Assembly: GCA_013001595.1 (NCBI GenBank)
Contig: JABDMH010000042.1
Coordinates: 62,001-126,000, forward strand
DNA: 64,000 nucleotides
From: Saprospiraceae bacterium
Lineage (GTDB): Bacteria > Bacteroidota > Bacteroidia > Chitinophagales > Saprospiraceae
Direction: 5' to 3'
Within the stretch, counting starts at the first letter, position 1. Each line of letters starts with the position of its first letter. The notes beneath the pieces are model-generated. The model saw only the letters and a list, made by a program, of their open reading frames with translations, did no database searches and was not told where the DNA came from. Below, piece by piece: positions 46,662 through 57,516 of the stretch. Both the position numbers and the translations under genes were made by a program.

Positions 46662-47012
46662 ATGCTGTTACAAATTTTTAAATCTAAGATTCATCGAGCC
46701 ACGGTTACAGAGGCTAATCTGAACTATGTCGGCTCCATAACCATCGATGCTGATCTGATGGAAGCAGCCAATCTGATGGAGGGTGAAAGGGTTCAGATTG
46801 TTAATAATAACAATGGTGAACGGCTGGAGACCTATGTCATTAAGGGAGAGCGAGGTTCTGGCGTGATCTGTCTTAATGGTGCTGCTGCAAGAAAAGCTGA
46901 AGTAGGCGACATTGTAATCATCATTGCCTATGGATACATGACGCCAGAGGAAGCCGCAGATTTCAAAGCCGTGGCGGTCTTTCCAGATGAAAACAATTTA
47001 CTACCGTCTTGA
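46662..47012 (+). CDS. panD: Aspartate 1-decarboxylase
   Basis: PanD makes beta-alanine from aspartate with a pyruvoyl group formed by self-cleavage at Gly-Ser in YVGSITID (about residues 22-29). The 116-residue protein also has [21 protein letters not shown]. Complete. It leads a dense run: its stop overlaps the start of the next gene (TTGA). Confidence 0.95.
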   Translation: MLLQIFKSKIHRATVTEANLNYVGSITIDADLMEAANLMEGERVQIVNNNNGERLETYVIKGERGSGVICLNGAAARKAEVGDIVIIIAYGYMTPEEAADFKAVAVFPDENNLLPS

Positions 47013-48067
47013 ACAAATTGTTGGTTTCTGGTTTTAAGGTCCTATTCTTTCTGGGCATCGGCATTGGCATACTCTGGTTACTATACAATAATCTAAACGC
47101 GAAGTATATTGAAGATTGTGCTACCCGGGGAATTCCTGAATCCGCTTGCAGTTTAATTGATAAAGTCACCACCGATTTGAAATCCGCCAATGTCTATTGG
47201 CTCTTGGTGATCACTGTATGTTTCATTATTAGCAACATTAGTCGGACTATTCGTTGGAGACAATTCATTAGGCCCCTTGGCTATGACACTAACATTTGGA
47301 ATGGATTTCACGCAATCATGCTCGGATATTTTGCCAATCTAGGTTTTCCACGGCTGGGAGAACCTGTAAGGGCTGGCACATTCGCCAAATATGAAAAGAT
47401 TGCATTTGAGAAGGTAATGGGCACGGTAGTGCTGGATAGAGTACTAGATCTGATTTTTTTCGCCCTTGTATTTCTATTGGCACTTTTCCTTCAATTTGAA
47501 ACCCTATGGACGTACATCACCACCCATGCAACATTGGACTTGGTTTCAATCTTTAATTCAAATTGGGTTAAAGTCCTATTACTCATACTTCTTGCTGGTA
47601 TCCTGGCTACTTGGTTCTACCGGAATCTTATCATGGCTTCGAAGGTGTTTTTCAAACTCAAACACTTGTTGGCTGGATTTATGGATGGTTTAAGCTCCAT
47701 TCGCAAAGTAGAAAGCTTGCCTTGGCTTTTCTTTCATAGCGTCGTCATTTGGTTAATGTACTATTTGATGACTTATCTATGCTTTCAATCGTTTGCCCCA
47801 ACATCTCACCTGGGACCCCTAGCGGGTCTACTCGTATTTGTTTTTGGCAGCTTGGGCATCATTATTCCTACACCAGGTGGAATGGGCAGCTATCATGCAC
47901 TGGTGATGGCAGCATTGGCCCTGTATGGAGTTGGCCTAGATGATGCATTTTCCTTTGCAATGATAATCTTCTTTACAATTAATATTTTTGGAAATGTACT
48001 GTTTGGAGTAATTGCATTGCTATTTCTCCCCGGGTATAATCGCAATTACCAACCTGTCAGAACATGA
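47009..48067 (+). CDS. UPF0104 / LPG synthase TM-like membrane protein
   Basis: A 352-residue inner-membrane protein with about eight helices of the flippase-like AglD/UPF0104 family ([55 protein letters not shown]). Related to the membrane part of MprF, without its synthase domain. A role in lipid or isoprenoid flipping is a family-based guess. TTG start overlaps panD stop. In Bacteroidota it often follows panC-panD. Confidence 0.85.
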   Translation: MNKLLVSGFKVLFFLGIGIGILWLLYNNLNAKYIEDCATRGIPESACSLIDKVTTDLKSANVYWLLVITVCFIISNISRTIRWRQFIRPLGYDTNIWNGFHAIMLGYFANLGFPRLGEPVRAGTFAKYEKIAFEKVMGTVVLDRVLDLIFFALVFLLALFLQFETLWTYITTHATLDLVSIFNSNWVKVLLLILLAGILATWFYRNLIMASKVFFKLKHLLAGFMDGLSSIRKVESLPWLFFHSVVIWLMYYLMTYLCFQSFAPTSHLGPLAGLLVFVFGSLGIIIPTPGGMGSYHALVMAALALYGVGLDDAFSFAMIIFFTINIFGNVLFGVIALLFLPGYNRNYQPVRT

Positions 48068-48564
48068 TGTGGCAAAAAATCACACAAAAAATCAAGTCTA
48101 TTGAAGAAGCGGCAGCTTTAGTCGAAGCATGGCGATCCTCCGGTGAAAAGATTGTTTGGACCAATGGTTGTTTCGATCTCCTACACTTGGGGCACATCAA
48201 ATATCTGTGCCAAGCTCGAGGCCTGGGTAACAGACTCATTGTGGGTGTCAATAGTGATGCCTCAGTTAAGAGATTGAAAGGGCCACAAAGGCCCATCTTA
48301 GATCAAGAGAGCAGACTCACGAAAATTGCAGCACTTGAAGCTGTAGACATGGTAGTGCCTTTTGAGGAGAACACTCCAATCGTCCCAATTTGCAGACTAA
48401 GACCTGATGTCTTGGTAAAGGGAGGCGACTACAAACCTGAAGAAGTTGTTGGCGCAGCAGAAATAAAGGAGTGGAATGGAGTGATATTCATAATTGATTT
48501 TGAGGCTGGACACTCCACCACTGAAATCTTACGCAAGATTAAAACTCTGAGAGATGTTGATTGA
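48064..48564 (+). CDS. rfaE2: D-glycero-beta-D-manno-heptose 1-phosphate adenylyltransferase-like
   Basis: A 166-residue nucleotidyltransferase matching the C-terminal half of HldE: TNGCFDLLHLGHIKYL with the HxGH motif, VGVNSDASVKRLKG, and VKGGDY. It transfers AMP to heptose-1-phosphate in LPS core synthesis. The kinase half is not here, so it is the stand-alone form. Starts with an ATGA overlap to the upstream gene. Confidence 0.88.
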   Translation: MMWQKITQKIKSIEEAAALVEAWRSSGEKIVWTNGCFDLLHLGHIKYLCQARGLGNRLIVGVNSDASVKRLKGPQRPILDQESRLTKIAALEAVDMVVPFEENTPIVPICRLRPDVLVKGGDYKPEEVVGAAEIKEWNGVIFIIDFEAGHSTTEILRKIKTLRDVD

Positions 48565-49336
48565 AGCCATTACCTCATATTTGGAAGGGATAGCTCCCCT
48601 TGAATTGCAAGAGCCCTACGATAATGCGGGTTTATTGACAGGCTCAAAAACCTGGGAAGCGACAGGTGCTATACTATGTTTGGACTCTACTGAAGAAGTT
48701 ATACAAGAAGCCATTGCGAAGCGATGCAATTTGGTGATTGCCCATCACCCCATCATCTTCAGCGGTCTCAAGCGATTGACGGGAGCCCACTACATTGAGC
48801 GAGCGATCATCTGTGCCATCAAACATGACATTGCCATTTACGCCATCCACACTAACCTTGACAACATATTGCAAGATGGTGTAAATCAAAAAATTGCACA
48901 AAGATTGAAACTGGCAGACCTGCAAATCTTAGCTCCGAAGGAATCTGCCACAATCGGTAGTGGTCTCCTTGGAACTTTACCTGAAGCTATGCCCCCGTCT
49001 GATTTTATAGAATTTGTAAAAAACCAAATGCACACAAGTTGTATTAGGCATACCAAGATCTTGGACAAACCTATCGGTAAAGTAGCTATTTGTGGGGGAT
49101 CAGGTCGATTTCTGCTATCTGACGCCATAGCTCACCAGGCGGATGCCTTTGTTTCAGCAGATTTCAAATACCACGAGTTTTTTGAAGCCAATGATGAAAT
49201 AGTAGTATTAGATATTGGTCATTATGAAAGTGAGCAGTTCACCATAGCTTTACTACGAGATCTGCTAACTAGGAAATTTGCTAACTTTGCGGCCCATAAT
49301 ACCGAAGTGGTCACCAATCCAATAAATTATAGATAG
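48554..49336 (+). CDS. Nif3-like dinuclear metal protein
   Basis: A 260-residue NIF3 family protein. Metal motifs: VIAHHPIIFSGLKRLTG (about residues 60-76), IHTNLDN (about 97) and GHYESE near residue 220. It lacks the PII/CutA-like insert found in longer Nif3 proteins. Function uncertain (the GTP cyclohydrolase name is doubtful). Overlaps rfaE2 by 11 bases and is followed after 3 bases by the zinc-ribbon protein, a frequent pair. Confidence 0.9.
   Translation: MLIEAITSYLEGIAPLELQEPYDNAGLLTGSKTWEATGAILCLDSTEEVIQEAIAKRCNLVIAHHPIIFSGLKRLTGAHYIERAIICAIKHDIAIYAIHTNLDNILQDGVNQKIAQRLKLADLQILAPKESATIGSGLLGTLPEAMPPSDFIEFVKNQMHTSCIRHTKILDKPIGKVAICGGSGRFLLSDAIAHQADAFVSADFKYHEFFEANDEIVVLDIGHYESEQFTIALLRDLLTRKFANFAAHNTEVVTNPINYR
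49282..49289 (+). promoter_or_regulatory. Possible internal -7 box before zinc-ribbon gene
   Basis: TAACTTTG inside the nif3 3' end, 50 bases before ATG 49340. Could be chance coding sequence. Confidence 0.35.
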
Positions 49337-49339
49337 AAA

Positions 49340-50098
49340 ATGGCAAAAGTTGAAAAATCAATTCCGGAAAAGTTGGCAACTATGTATGAGTTGCAAAGCA
49401 TTGATTCTGAGCTAGATAAGATCGCTGTCCTCAAGGGAGAGCTTCCTATCGAGGTAAGTGATCTCGGAGATGAAATCGCTGGTTTGGAGACAAGAATTGG
49501 AAAACTTGATGAAGCGATTGCAGAGCTAAATGACAATATTTCTCAGTATCGTGGAAAAATGAAGGACGCAGAGATGTTGATCGCCAAATATGGTCAGCAG
49601 CTCGACGATGTCAAGAACAACCGAGAATATGAGGCCTTAACCAAAGAGATAGAGCTACAGCGCTTAGATATTCAACTATCCGAAAAGCGCATCAAGGAAG
49701 TGGAGGTCAGCATTGAAGCCAAGCAAGAAACCCGTAATTCTGCTCAGGAAAGACTAGAGCAAAAACAGCAAAACTTCGAAACCAAGAAGGTGGAGCTAGA
49801 AAAAATCATAGCCAAGACCGACAAAGAGGGCAAGAAACTGGTCAAGCAGAGCGAAGCGCAACGAAAAAATATAGAATCTCGACTCTTGAAGGCTTATGAT
49901 CGAGTTCGAAGTACCTACCGCAATGGTTTGGCCGTGGTTACTGTAGAGAGAGATGCATGTGGAGGCTGCTTCAATAAAATACCACCTCAGCTGCAGTTGG
50001 AAATAAGTTTGCAAAAGAAAATCATTGCCTGTGAACATTGTGGCAGAATCTTGGTAGATTCCTCATTAGTTCAGGAGGATGTGCCTTCAGAGGCATAG
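49340..50098 (+). CDS. Coiled-coil protein with C4 zinc ribbon (CT398/CdsZ-like)
   Basis: A 252-residue protein. Residues about 15-185 form a long coiled-coil hairpin (LETRIGKLDEAIAELNDNIS and VKNNREYEALTKEIELQRLD), and residues 195-240 a zinc ribbon with CGGC and CEHCG. The family is widespread next to nif3; proposed roles in nucleic-acid or secretion contexts are not settled. Confidence 0.85.
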   Translation: MAKVEKSIPEKLATMYELQSIDSELDKIAVLKGELPIEVSDLGDEIAGLETRIGKLDEAIAELNDNISQYRGKMKDAEMLIAKYGQQLDDVKNNREYEALTKEIELQRLDIQLSEKRIKEVEVSIEAKQETRNSAQERLEQKQQNFETKKVELEKIIAKTDKEGKKLVKQSEAQRKNIESRLLKAYDRVRSTYRNGLAVVTVERDACGGCFNKIPPQLQLEISLQKKIIACEHCGRILVDSSLVQEDVPSEA

Positions 50099-50156
50099 CT
50101 ATACTTGGCAACCATCATGGAAAATCCCAACAGCATTTAAAGGACAACTAAAGCCC

Positions 50157-51650
50157 TTGAGAGTTCTAACCACAGCTTGTGCAATTCTAATCTTGGCAAC
50201 TGAGGTTATAGCTGTGGGTTATTTTGAGTATACTCCGGTTGCCAGACAAGCATACAATCAAATTTTCTCCCTGCGGTTTCAAGAAGCTCGGAGCACCTTA
50301 GTCCAGCTCCAAGTCGAAGAACCGGACAATTTGATTTTGCATAGCCTCCATAATTATATGGATTGTCTTGCCATATTTATCGGTGAGCGAGACGATACAT
50401 ATGCCCAACTTAGAGATCGGAAGCACGAAAGATTATCCTCCATACGTGGAGGTGATCGTGGATCACCTTATTACCTATATTGTCAGGCAGATATTCATTT
50501 GCAATGGGCAATTGCCAGGGTCAAGTTTGAAGATTATTTTCAGGCCGTCATGGAGATCAAGCGGGCTTTTCAGCTTCTGGAGCGCAATGCCGCATTGTTT
50601 CCCGACTTTATGCCAAACAAGAAAAACTTGGGGATTTTGCATGCTTTAGTAGGTACGGTTCCTGATCAGTTTCGGTGGGGCCTAAGGTTGCTCGGTATGT
50701 CAGGTACCATATCTCAAGGTAAAGCCGAAATCGAAGAGGTACTGCATCATGCAAAAACCAATGATTTCGTGTTCAGGGATGAGATCTATGTCATGTATGC
50801 CTACCTTCTCCTTCACCTGGAGAACCAGGGAGAAGAAGCTTGGAACGTCCTTCACCGTGCCAAACTGGACTCCCAGAAAAATCCGCTCTCTTGTTTTGTA
50901 ATGGCCAATGTGGCCATGCAGACAGGTCGTAATAAGGTGGCCATTGATCTCCTGAAACACAAACCCAGTGGAGATCGGTATTTTCCCTTCCCCTACCTCT
51001 CCTTCATGGAAGGAGTGGCTCGTTTGAATAGGGGCGATGAAGATGCCGACGAATATCTGAAGATCTTCCTAAGACACACCAAAGGGAAACATTACATCAA
51101 AGAGGCATATCAAAAATTGGCTTGGCACGCCATCATTCATGACCAAAAGTCACGCTATTTTTCTTATCTGAAGGCCTGTAAAGAGCAAGGCGCAGCTGTT
51201 ATAGATGAAGATATTTCTGCACTCAATGAGGCACGGGCCAGACAGGCGCCCGATCGCGATCTATTGATGGCCAGGGTACTTTTCGACGGAGGCTACTTTC
51301 AACAAGCAGCCGCTCATCTAGAATCGATCAAGTCGGATCAATTTCAAGATCCAATGCTGGACTTAGAGTATCTCTATCGCCTGGGCAGAATAAACGATGC
51401 GCTGCACCTGTATGTGAAAGCGTTGAACTACTATGCAAGGACCATCGAAGCAGGTCGATATGAACGTCACTATTTTGCATGCAATGCAGCCTTAAAAAGT
51501 GGAAGAATCTATGAATCGATGCAGGACATGGAAGCAGCCATCCAGCACTATGAGCTGGCATTGAGTATGCATCCAGACCAGTACCGGGCTAGCCTGCATC
51601 AAAAAGCCAAAGCGGGATTACTCCGCATTTCAGAAGGTATTAGTAAATAG
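50157..51650 (+). CDS. TPR-repeat exported protein
   Basis: About 497 residues with a hydrophobic leader (TACAILILATEVIAVGY) and helical repeats, for example FQEARSTLVQLQVEEPDN, DYFQAVMEIKRAFQLLER and QDMEAAIQHYELALSMHPD. A middle motif PNKKNLGILHALVGTVPDQF is recalled from Bacteroidota TPR proteins. TTG 50157 starts the leader; an ATG at 50079 (right behind AGGAGG, overlapping the zinc-ribbon gene) would add 26 residues. Role unknown. Confidence 0.72.
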   Translation: MRVLTTACAILILATEVIAVGYFEYTPVARQAYNQIFSLRFQEARSTLVQLQVEEPDNLILHSLHNYMDCLAIFIGERDDTYAQLRDRKHERLSSIRGGDRGSPYYLYCQADIHLQWAIARVKFEDYFQAVMEIKRAFQLLERNAALFPDFMPNKKNLGILHALVGTVPDQFRWGLRLLGMSGTISQGKAEIEEVLHHAKTNDFVFRDEIYVMYAYLLLHLENQGEEAWNVLHRAKLDSQKNPLSCFVMANVAMQTGRNKVAIDLLKHKPSGDRYFPFPYLSFMEGVARLNRGDEDADEYLKIFLRHTKGKHYIKEAYQKLAWHAIIHDQKSRYFSYLKACKEQGAAVIDEDISALNEARARQAPDRDLLMARVLFDGGYFQQAAAHLESIKSDQFQDPMLDLEYLYRLGRINDALHLYVKALNYYARTIEAGRYERHYFACNAALKSGRIYESMQDMEAAIQHYELALSMHPDQYRASLHQKAKAGLLRISEGISK

Positions 51651-51777
51651 GATGACTTTGATCAATGCAATCGATGCTTAATCAAATACTAAACTTGAAT
51701 GCAGAATTATGCGATGCCTGTTCGATGGCTTGAGGGATTGCATATGCCGGAAAATAACTACATTCAAAACATATTCA

Positions 51778-52794
51778 ATGACAACCATGAGATTTAGACA
51801 TCGTACTACCTTAATATTGACCATTTGCTTGATGGTCATAGGCTACTCATCACTTTACGGTGCAGCACTTGAAGAGTATTTGGGCAAATGGTCTTTACAT
51901 TTACCCACGGGAGCTGGCTGGCTTGATATTCGTCAAGAAAATGGACACCTCGATGCCGATGTTCTTTGGATAGGTGGAAGTGTGGTCCCTGTAGACCATA
52001 TCTACTATGCAGATGGTAAAATCTATATTCAGCGACTGGCTCGAAAACCGGTGGCAGTCAGCTCTGACCGAACACACCAACCTACTAATTATCTGGAGCT
52101 TGAAGCGAGCGGCACCAAATTAATAGGCAGATATGTAGAACCTGCTAATGACGGACACGGTGCGAAAAGCACTGTTTTCTACGGCACCCGCATACCACCT
52201 CTTCCCGATCCACCCGATTTAAGTGCTGTGACTTTTGATGATCCAATATCCTTATTTGATGGAAAGTCTTTGAATGGATGGACTGCCATACCATCTGAAA
52301 GAAAAAGTGCATGGCAAGTGAATGAAGGGGTGTTGATCAATGATCCAGCCGCTGTATCAGATGATGATCATCCCCGCACCGCAAATCTGAGATCGGACGC
52401 AGTTTTTGAAGACTTTAATCTGACCCTAGAAGTTAATATACCCAAGGGTAGCAATAGTGGCGTCTATCTTCGTGGAATATATGAAGTACAGGTAATGGAT
52501 AGCTACCAAATGGAGCTAGACAACCATCATATGGGCGCGTTATACAGTCGCATAAAGCCGGAGGTCGCAGCAGAACTAGCTCCAGGTGTCTGGCAGACCC
52601 TTGATCTGACACTGTGCGATCGCCACCTAACGGTAGTATTGAATGGAAAGACCATTATAGATAATCAACCGATTGAAGGAGTGACAGGAGGAGCGCTTTC
52701 AGCCGATCAGTTTGCACCTGGTCCCATTTATCTGCAAGGTGATCATGGCAAAGTCCGGTATCGAAATATAATCCTTAGAACCATTATTAAATAA
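51778..52794 (+). CDS. Secreted DUF1080 (3-keto-disaccharide hydrolase-like) protein
   Basis: A 338-residue exported protein. Signal peptide to about YGAALEEY (residue 28). Residues 30-140 form an N-terminal beta domain (LGKWSLHLPTGAGWLDIRQ). Residues about 155-338 are the DUF1080 jelly roll: SLFDGKSLNGW, FEDFNLTLEVNIPKGSNSGVYLRG, YEVQVMDSY and PIYLQGDHGKVRYRNI. Family members hydrolyse 3-keto-sugars. ATG 51778 starts the signal peptide. A VOC-fold gene follows. Confidence 0.86.
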   Translation: MTTMRFRHRTTLILTICLMVIGYSSLYGAALEEYLGKWSLHLPTGAGWLDIRQENGHLDADVLWIGGSVVPVDHIYYADGKIYIQRLARKPVAVSSDRTHQPTNYLELEASGTKLIGRYVEPANDGHGAKSTVFYGTRIPPLPDPPDLSAVTFDDPISLFDGKSLNGWTAIPSERKSAWQVNEGVLINDPAAVSDDDHPRTANLRSDAVFEDFNLTLEVNIPKGSNSGVYLRGIYEVQVMDSYQMELDNHHMGALYSRIKPEVAAELAPGVWQTLDLTLCDRHLTVVLNGKTIIDNQPIEGVTGGALSADQFAPGPIYLQGDHGKVRYRNIILRTIIK

Positions 52795-52825
52795 TGACTA
52801 CTAACCAGCAATCACATCCACTAAT

Positions 52826-53887
52826 ATGAGTTACACGATTCACGGCATACAACACATAGGTGTCGGTGTCCCTGAGCATGGTCAAGCCTGGCAGTGGTAT
52901 CGCAAGCATTTTGGACTTGATGTACCTTTCTTCAATGATGAAGCTGAAGCTCACCTAATGACCATCTATACAGGTGGGAAGGTAATTTCCAAGCGGGCAG
53001 CAATGGTACTCAACCTAAAGGGTGGATGTGCCATGGAGATAGTCTGTCCCAGCACATTCAAAGCCCGTCATGCTGATCAGAAGCATGAACTGGGGGACTT
53101 GGGCATCTATATGGGTTGGATAAAAACACCGGATGTTGCTGCTACCTATCAATACTATGAACAACAGGGTTTAGACCTGGTATCGCCACTAAGGAAGATG
53201 CCTAATGGATGGGATACATTCTATCTCAAAGACATCAATGGCCTTGTTTTTCAGATCATTCCCGCCAAAGATTTTTATACCAAATCAAAACATAAGACAG
53301 GGGGTACGGCAGGCTGTTCGATTGGAGTATCAGACATTAAAAGGGCTATAAATTTCTATAGCATTCTAGGGTATGATCATCTGGTATATGATCAAGAGGC
53401 ATCTTTTCAAGATTGGTCAACTTTAGATGGTGGAGATCGAAAATATCGCCGTGTCCTTCTAAGCCAAAGTAAACCTTCTGGCGGTGGATTTTCAAAACTT
53501 ACCGGAAAGTCATACATCGAGTTAGTTCAAGATCTATCCGGTCGGACACCAGTGAAGATATATGATAATCGCTACTGGGGCGATGTAGGATTCGTACACT
53601 TGGGTTTTGATGTGCGAAATATGACAAACTTGGGTCAGGCCCTGGAAGAAGCAGGATATGGATTTACGTGTGACACAAAAGATGTATTGAGTATGGGTGA
53701 AAGCACGAAGGTCCATTGCACCTATACCGAAGATCCAGATGGCACGCTCATTGAAATGATCGAGGTCTATAAGATCCCCATCATTGAGCGCTTGGGAATA
53801 CACCTAAATGTTGAAAAGCGTAGTCCGTCTCAACCCTATCCAGACCTCATGCTCAAGGCACTAAAGTTTGCTCGAATAAGAGATTGA
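52826..53887 (+). CDS. Double VOC-domain protein (glyoxalase/dioxygenase superfamily)
   Basis: A 353-residue protein with two VOC modules. The first (about 5-150) begins IHGIQHIGVGVPEHGQAWQWY and ends KDINGLVFQIIP; the second (about 160-330) begins GCSIGVSDIKRAINFYSILGY and has HLGFDVRNM and DPDGTLIEMIEVYKIP. Metal-binding His/Glu pairs (HIGV, HLGF, EMIE) are plausible. Substrate unknown; the neighbour DUF1080 gene hints at sugar or aromatic chemistry. Confidence 0.8.
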   Translation: MSYTIHGIQHIGVGVPEHGQAWQWYRKHFGLDVPFFNDEAEAHLMTIYTGGKVISKRAAMVLNLKGGCAMEIVCPSTFKARHADQKHELGDLGIYMGWIKTPDVAATYQYYEQQGLDLVSPLRKMPNGWDTFYLKDINGLVFQIIPAKDFYTKSKHKTGGTAGCSIGVSDIKRAINFYSILGYDHLVYDQEASFQDWSTLDGGDRKYRRVLLSQSKPSGGGFSKLTGKSYIELVQDLSGRTPVKIYDNRYWGDVGFVHLGFDVRNMTNLGQALEEAGYGFTCDTKDVLSMGESTKVHCTYTEDPDGTLIEMIEVYKIPIIERLGIHLNVEKRSPSQPYPDLMLKALKFARIRD

Positions 53888-53981
53888 TGGGGTCTGTCGC
53901 ACTTTTCTGGTAGGAAGTAAGTGGAGCGATGCTAATCTCCTCTTGTAGTCATGCCAATATCTATGATTCTCACCCTGTATC

Positions 53982-54764
53982 TTACATAGGTTCACCTTTA
54001 TTCAATACCCCTAGGCCAAAGAGTGCAAAATCATACTTAGTGGGATCATAAGGATCTAAATTCTTCAATTGAGCGGTTAACTCCTGGACCGTGAGCCAAT
54101 CCGTTTGTCGCCTCGTAATCAAGGCTAGTTTTCGGGCCACACGATCCACATGAACATCGAGGGGTATCTGCAACTCGCTAGCTTGAAGCCGCCTCCAGAT
54201 GCCAAAATCAACACCACGGTCATCTTGCCGGACCATCCACCGTAGAAACATATTTAATCGCTTGCAGGTGCTTCCGCGCTCAGGTGTTGAGATGTGTTTG
54301 CGTGTGCGCTGAGGTGCGTCCTTCAGACCAAAGAAGGTGTGGTGTAGTCGCACCAACCCACTGTGAATGCGCCCGTTTTCTGACCGATCTGGCAACACAA
54401 ATAAGTCCTCCAGGCTATCATGTTGGTTATAATACTGTTGTAGAAAACGTAAGAAGTAGCAGGTATCTGTATACTGAAAAGTGCGATGCGTAAACGATGA
54501 AAAGCGCTTGCGATCTTTCGGTCTGTGATGAATGACAAAGTCATATGGACTATTGTCCATGAGCTCAAATAAAGTCCTAGCCTTATTAATTATGGTCTTG
54601 CGTTGGCCCCAAGCAAAAATCGAAGTCCAAAATGCCGCAATTTCAATATCCTGTTGTGTTGAGAAAGAATGAGGTACACAAATTGGGTCATGCTCAATAA
54701 ATGATGGGCGATTGAACTTGTCAACATAGAAATCAAGCAATTCCTTCAGTGAACCTTCCGACAT
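53982..54764 (-). CDS. TIGR02757 family protein
   Basis: A 260-residue conserved protein (DUF2400/TIGR02757). Recognised segments: ELLDFYVDKFNRPSFIEHDP, IAAFWTSIFAWGQRKTII, CKRLNMFLRWMVRQDDRGVD and LQIPLDVHVDRVARKL. Function unknown, though the fold resembles HhH DNA glycosylases. It follows infB by 12 bases, so it ends the rimP operon. Start is ATG 54764; GTG 54767 is adjacent. Confidence 0.88.
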   Translation of the reverse strand: MSEGSLKELLDFYVDKFNRPSFIEHDPICVPHSFSTQQDIEIAAFWTSIFAWGQRKTIINKARTLFELMDNSPYDFVIHHRPKDRKRFSSFTHRTFQYTDTCYFLRFLQQYYNQHDSLEDLFVLPDRSENGRIHSGLVRLHHTFFGLKDAPQRTRKHISTPERGSTCKRLNMFLRWMVRQDDRGVDFGIWRRLQASELQIPLDVHVDRVARKLALITRRQTDWLTVQELTAQLKNLDPYDPTKYDFALFGLGVLNKGEPM

Positions 54765-54776
54765 CACGAAAGTGTG

Positions 54777-57494
54777 CTATGATGGCGCCTTTAGAACCTG
54801 TTTTATCTCAATAATCTGGTACCCTTCGATCACATCATCAACTTTAATGTCATTAAAATTCTTGACGGTGACTCCACATTCTAGGCCGTTCTTGACCTCT
54901 TTGACATCATCTTTAAATCGTTTCAGTGAGCTGAGTTCACCTACTACTCCTTCCCTGGTCGGATAAATCACTATACCATCTCTAATCACCCTAATTTTAG
55001 TGTCTCTACTAAATTTGCCGTCATCTACATAGCAACCAGCTACTGTGCCCACTTTGCTGATTTTATAAGTTTCTCTGACAACCATCTGACCAACGATTTT
55101 CTCCTCCTTCGTAGGCTCGAGCAACCCTTCAATTGCAGAGGTGATCTCTTCTATGGCCTCATAAATTATTGAGTAAAGTTTAATTTGCACTCCTTCAGCT
55201 TCGGCGAGCTTTCGAGCAGTCAAAGAAGGTCTTACCTGGAAACCAATTATGATCGCATCAGATGCTGAGGCCAGCAGCACATCCGATTCAATGATTTGAC
55301 CCACTGCCTTGTGGATTACATTCACCTGTACCGTCTTCTGAGATAGCTTGATCAAGGAGTCGGACAAAGCTTCGATACTTCCATCCACATCACCCTTGAC
55401 AATGAGATTAAGCTCTTTAAATGTGCCTAAAGCCAGACGCCTTCCAATTTCATCCAGGCTAATGCGCTTGCTCGCTCTATTAGCTTGCTCTCTACTTATC
55501 TGGGCTCGCTTGGTAGCAATTTGGCGAGCTTCTTGTTCTGTTTCAGTGACTCTAAATTTTTCTCCAGCTTGTGGAGCACCACTTAGCCCAAGAATTAGTA
55601 CTGGTCTAGATGGACCTACATCCTTGAGCCGCTTTCCCCGCTCGTTATACATGGCTTTCACTCTTCCCGAATGCTCTCCAGACACTACGGAATCTCCCAC
55701 CTCTAAGGTGCCATTGGTAACGAGTAATTTACAGACATAACCCCGTCCCTTATCCAAAGATGCTTCTATGACCGTACCTAATGCTTCTCGATCAGGGTTG
55801 GCTTTCAATTCCAAGATATCGGCTTCCAATACAATTTTCTCAAGTAGCATATCAATGCCCTCGCCTGTCTTAGCGGAGATATCTTGTGACTGATACTTTC
55901 CTCCCCATGACTCTACTAAGTAATTCATGGAGGCCAGCTGTTGCTTTATCTTTTCCGGATCAGCTCCTGCCTTATCGATCTTATTGATGGCAAAAATCAT
56001 AGGCACACCAGCCGCCTGCGCATGGCTCATAGCCTCTTTCGTCTGTGGCATGATGTCATCATCTGCAGCCACGATAATGACTGCTATGTCCGTAACTTTA
56101 GCACCCCGAGCTCGCATAGCCGTAAAGGCTTCGTGACCGGGTGTATCTAGGAAAGTGATTTTCCGATTGTCGTCACCAACTTCAACTTCGTAAGCACCGA
56201 TGTGCTGGGTAATGCCGCCAGCTTCTCCTTCGGCTACCGTGGCTTCTCGGATGTAGTCAAGTAAGGAGGTCTTTCCGTGATCCACATGACCCATTACGGT
56301 CACAATAGGAGCACGCGGCTTTAGATCTTCCGGATCATCGATGATTTCCTCTTCATCTTCCGTTTCTTCTTCCGCACTGATAAACTCTACTTCATGATCA
56401 AACTCTTCAGCGAGCAGCTCGATTATTTCGGCATCCAATCGCTGGTTGATCGATACGATGACGCCAAGATTCATACAGGTGGTGATCACTTCAGCCACCG
56501 ACACGTCCATTAGATTGGCCAGTTCTTGAGCGGTGACAAATTCTGTGAGCTGAATGGCAGTGGTCTCTTTTTCCATCTGCTCCTGCTCTTGCTTTTCACG
56601 TATTTCATCTCTGCGATCACGCCTGATCTTTTGACGTTTTTTCTTTCCGCCGCCAGAAAGACGAGCCATGGTAGCTCTTATTTTCTCATCGATCTCTTTT
56701 TGCGTGACTTCTTTTACTTCTTCATTGCGTCTACTACCTCGATCTCTCTGACCACCGCGATTGGTGCCGATCCGTGAAGGCTTCACCTTAGTCCGTCTCC
56801 GCCTCCTTTTCTTGACCTCATCTCCACTCTTCTCTTTGGTATCCTTGCTCGGAGCGGGTTCGGCCTTTTTCTTAGGACGATCAAACTTCTTTGTATCGAT
56901 CTTCCCAAGAATCTTAAGCCCTTTAAGTTGTGGAGTTTCGGCTCTAATCAGCTCATCTTCCTTGGTATCTTCTGCTTTCTCGCCTGCTTTCGGAGCCTCA
57001 TCAGCGACTTCCTCAACTGGTGTTGTAGGTTCAGCTTCTTCCTGCTGCTCTTCCTTCTCTTCCTTCTCTTCCTTCTCTTCCTTCCTAGCTGTCTTTTTCT
57101 TAGGCTCGAGATCAATTTTTCCAACGACTTTGACCTGTGCCTTTTTATCTTCCCGCAGGTCTACGACGTCCTCCTCTTCTTGTACTTCTGGAGATTCTTC
57201 CGACTTGGCTGCTTCTGAGGGCGTCTCCCGAGGAACTTCAGAAGGTACCGTACCAGCCGGTTTGGGTTCTTCTTCCTCCTCTTTGCCAGGTCTCGTTCCG
57301 ATGATGAGCTGGTTGGCCTTCTCTTTGACTGCCATTGAGTTCTGAAATTCCTTAAGCAGAGCATCGTACATCTCGTCTGTGACCTTTGCCGTTGGCTTAT
57401 TGTCAATTTCAAAACCATTAGCCAGCAAATGATCTACGATCGTAGTCGTCCCTACATTTAACTCCTTAGCTATCTTTACCAAACGTCTTGCCAT
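54777..57494 (-). CDS. infB: Translation initiation factor IF-2
   Basis: IF-2 is the GTPase that places fMet-tRNA on the 30S subunit and joins subunits. The 905-residue protein has the N-terminal helix domain ([20 protein letters not shown]), a long charged linker (about 75-310) with a KEE repeat, a second IF2-N segment ([20 protein letters not shown]), the G domain from about 395 (GHVDHGKT near 402, [12 protein letters not shown]) and domains II-IV. Complete. A -7 box lies 22 bases before the ATG, and GAGG directly precedes it. Confidence 0.96.
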   Translation of the reverse strand: MARRLVKIAKELNVGTTTIVDHLLANGFEIDNKPTAKVTDEMYDALLKEFQNSMAVKEKANQLIIGTRPGKEEEEEPKPAGTVPSEVPRETPSEAAKSEESPEVQEEEDVVDLREDKKAQVKVVGKIDLEPKKKTARKEEKEEKEEKEEQQEEAEPTTPVEEVADEAPKAGEKAEDTKEDELIRAETPQLKGLKILGKIDTKKFDRPKKKAEPAPSKDTKEKSGDEVKKRRRRRTKVKPSRIGTNRGGQRDRGSRRNEEVKEVTQKEIDEKIRATMARLSGGGKKKRQKIRRDRRDEIREKQEQEQMEKETTAIQLTEFVTAQELANLMDVSVAEVITTCMNLGVIVSINQRLDAEIIELLAEEFDHEVEFISAEEETEDEEEIIDDPEDLKPRAPIVTVMGHVDHGKTSLLDYIREATVAEGEAGGITQHIGAYEVEVGDDNRKITFLDTPGHEAFTAMRARGAKVTDIAVIIVAADDDIMPQTKEAMSHAQAAGVPMIFAINKIDKAGADPEKIKQQLASMNYLVESWGGKYQSQDISAKTGEGIDMLLEKIVLEADILELKANPDREALGTVIEASLDKGRGYVCKLLVTNGTLEVGDSVVSGEHSGRVKAMYNERGKRLKDVGPSRPVLILGLSGAPQAGEKFRVTETEQEARQIATKRAQISREQANRASKRISLDEIGRRLALGTFKELNLIVKGDVDGSIEALSDSLIKLSQKTVQVNVIHKAVGQIIESDVLLASASDAIIIGFQVRPSLTARKLAEAEGVQIKLYSIIYEAIEEITSAIEGLLEPTKEEKIVGQMVVRETYKISKVGTVAGCYVDDGKFSRDTKIRVIRDGIVIYPTREGVVGELSSLKRFKDDVKEVKNGLECGVTVKNFNDIKVDDVIEGYQIIEIKQVLKAPS
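57051..57085. repeat. 9-bp tandem repeat in infB linker
   Basis: Unit TTCCTTCTC repeated nearly four times, coding Lys-Glu-Glu on the minus strand. Copy number may vary between strains. Confidence 0.85.
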
Positions 57495-57516
57495 CCTCAG
57501 AATTAGTATCCTGTTA

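Noticed and set aside
56761-57345. Ser-rich 194-codon frame antisense to infB
   Set aside because: It mirrors the Lys/Glu-rich linker of IF-2 on the other strand; composition is a by-product and no family fits.
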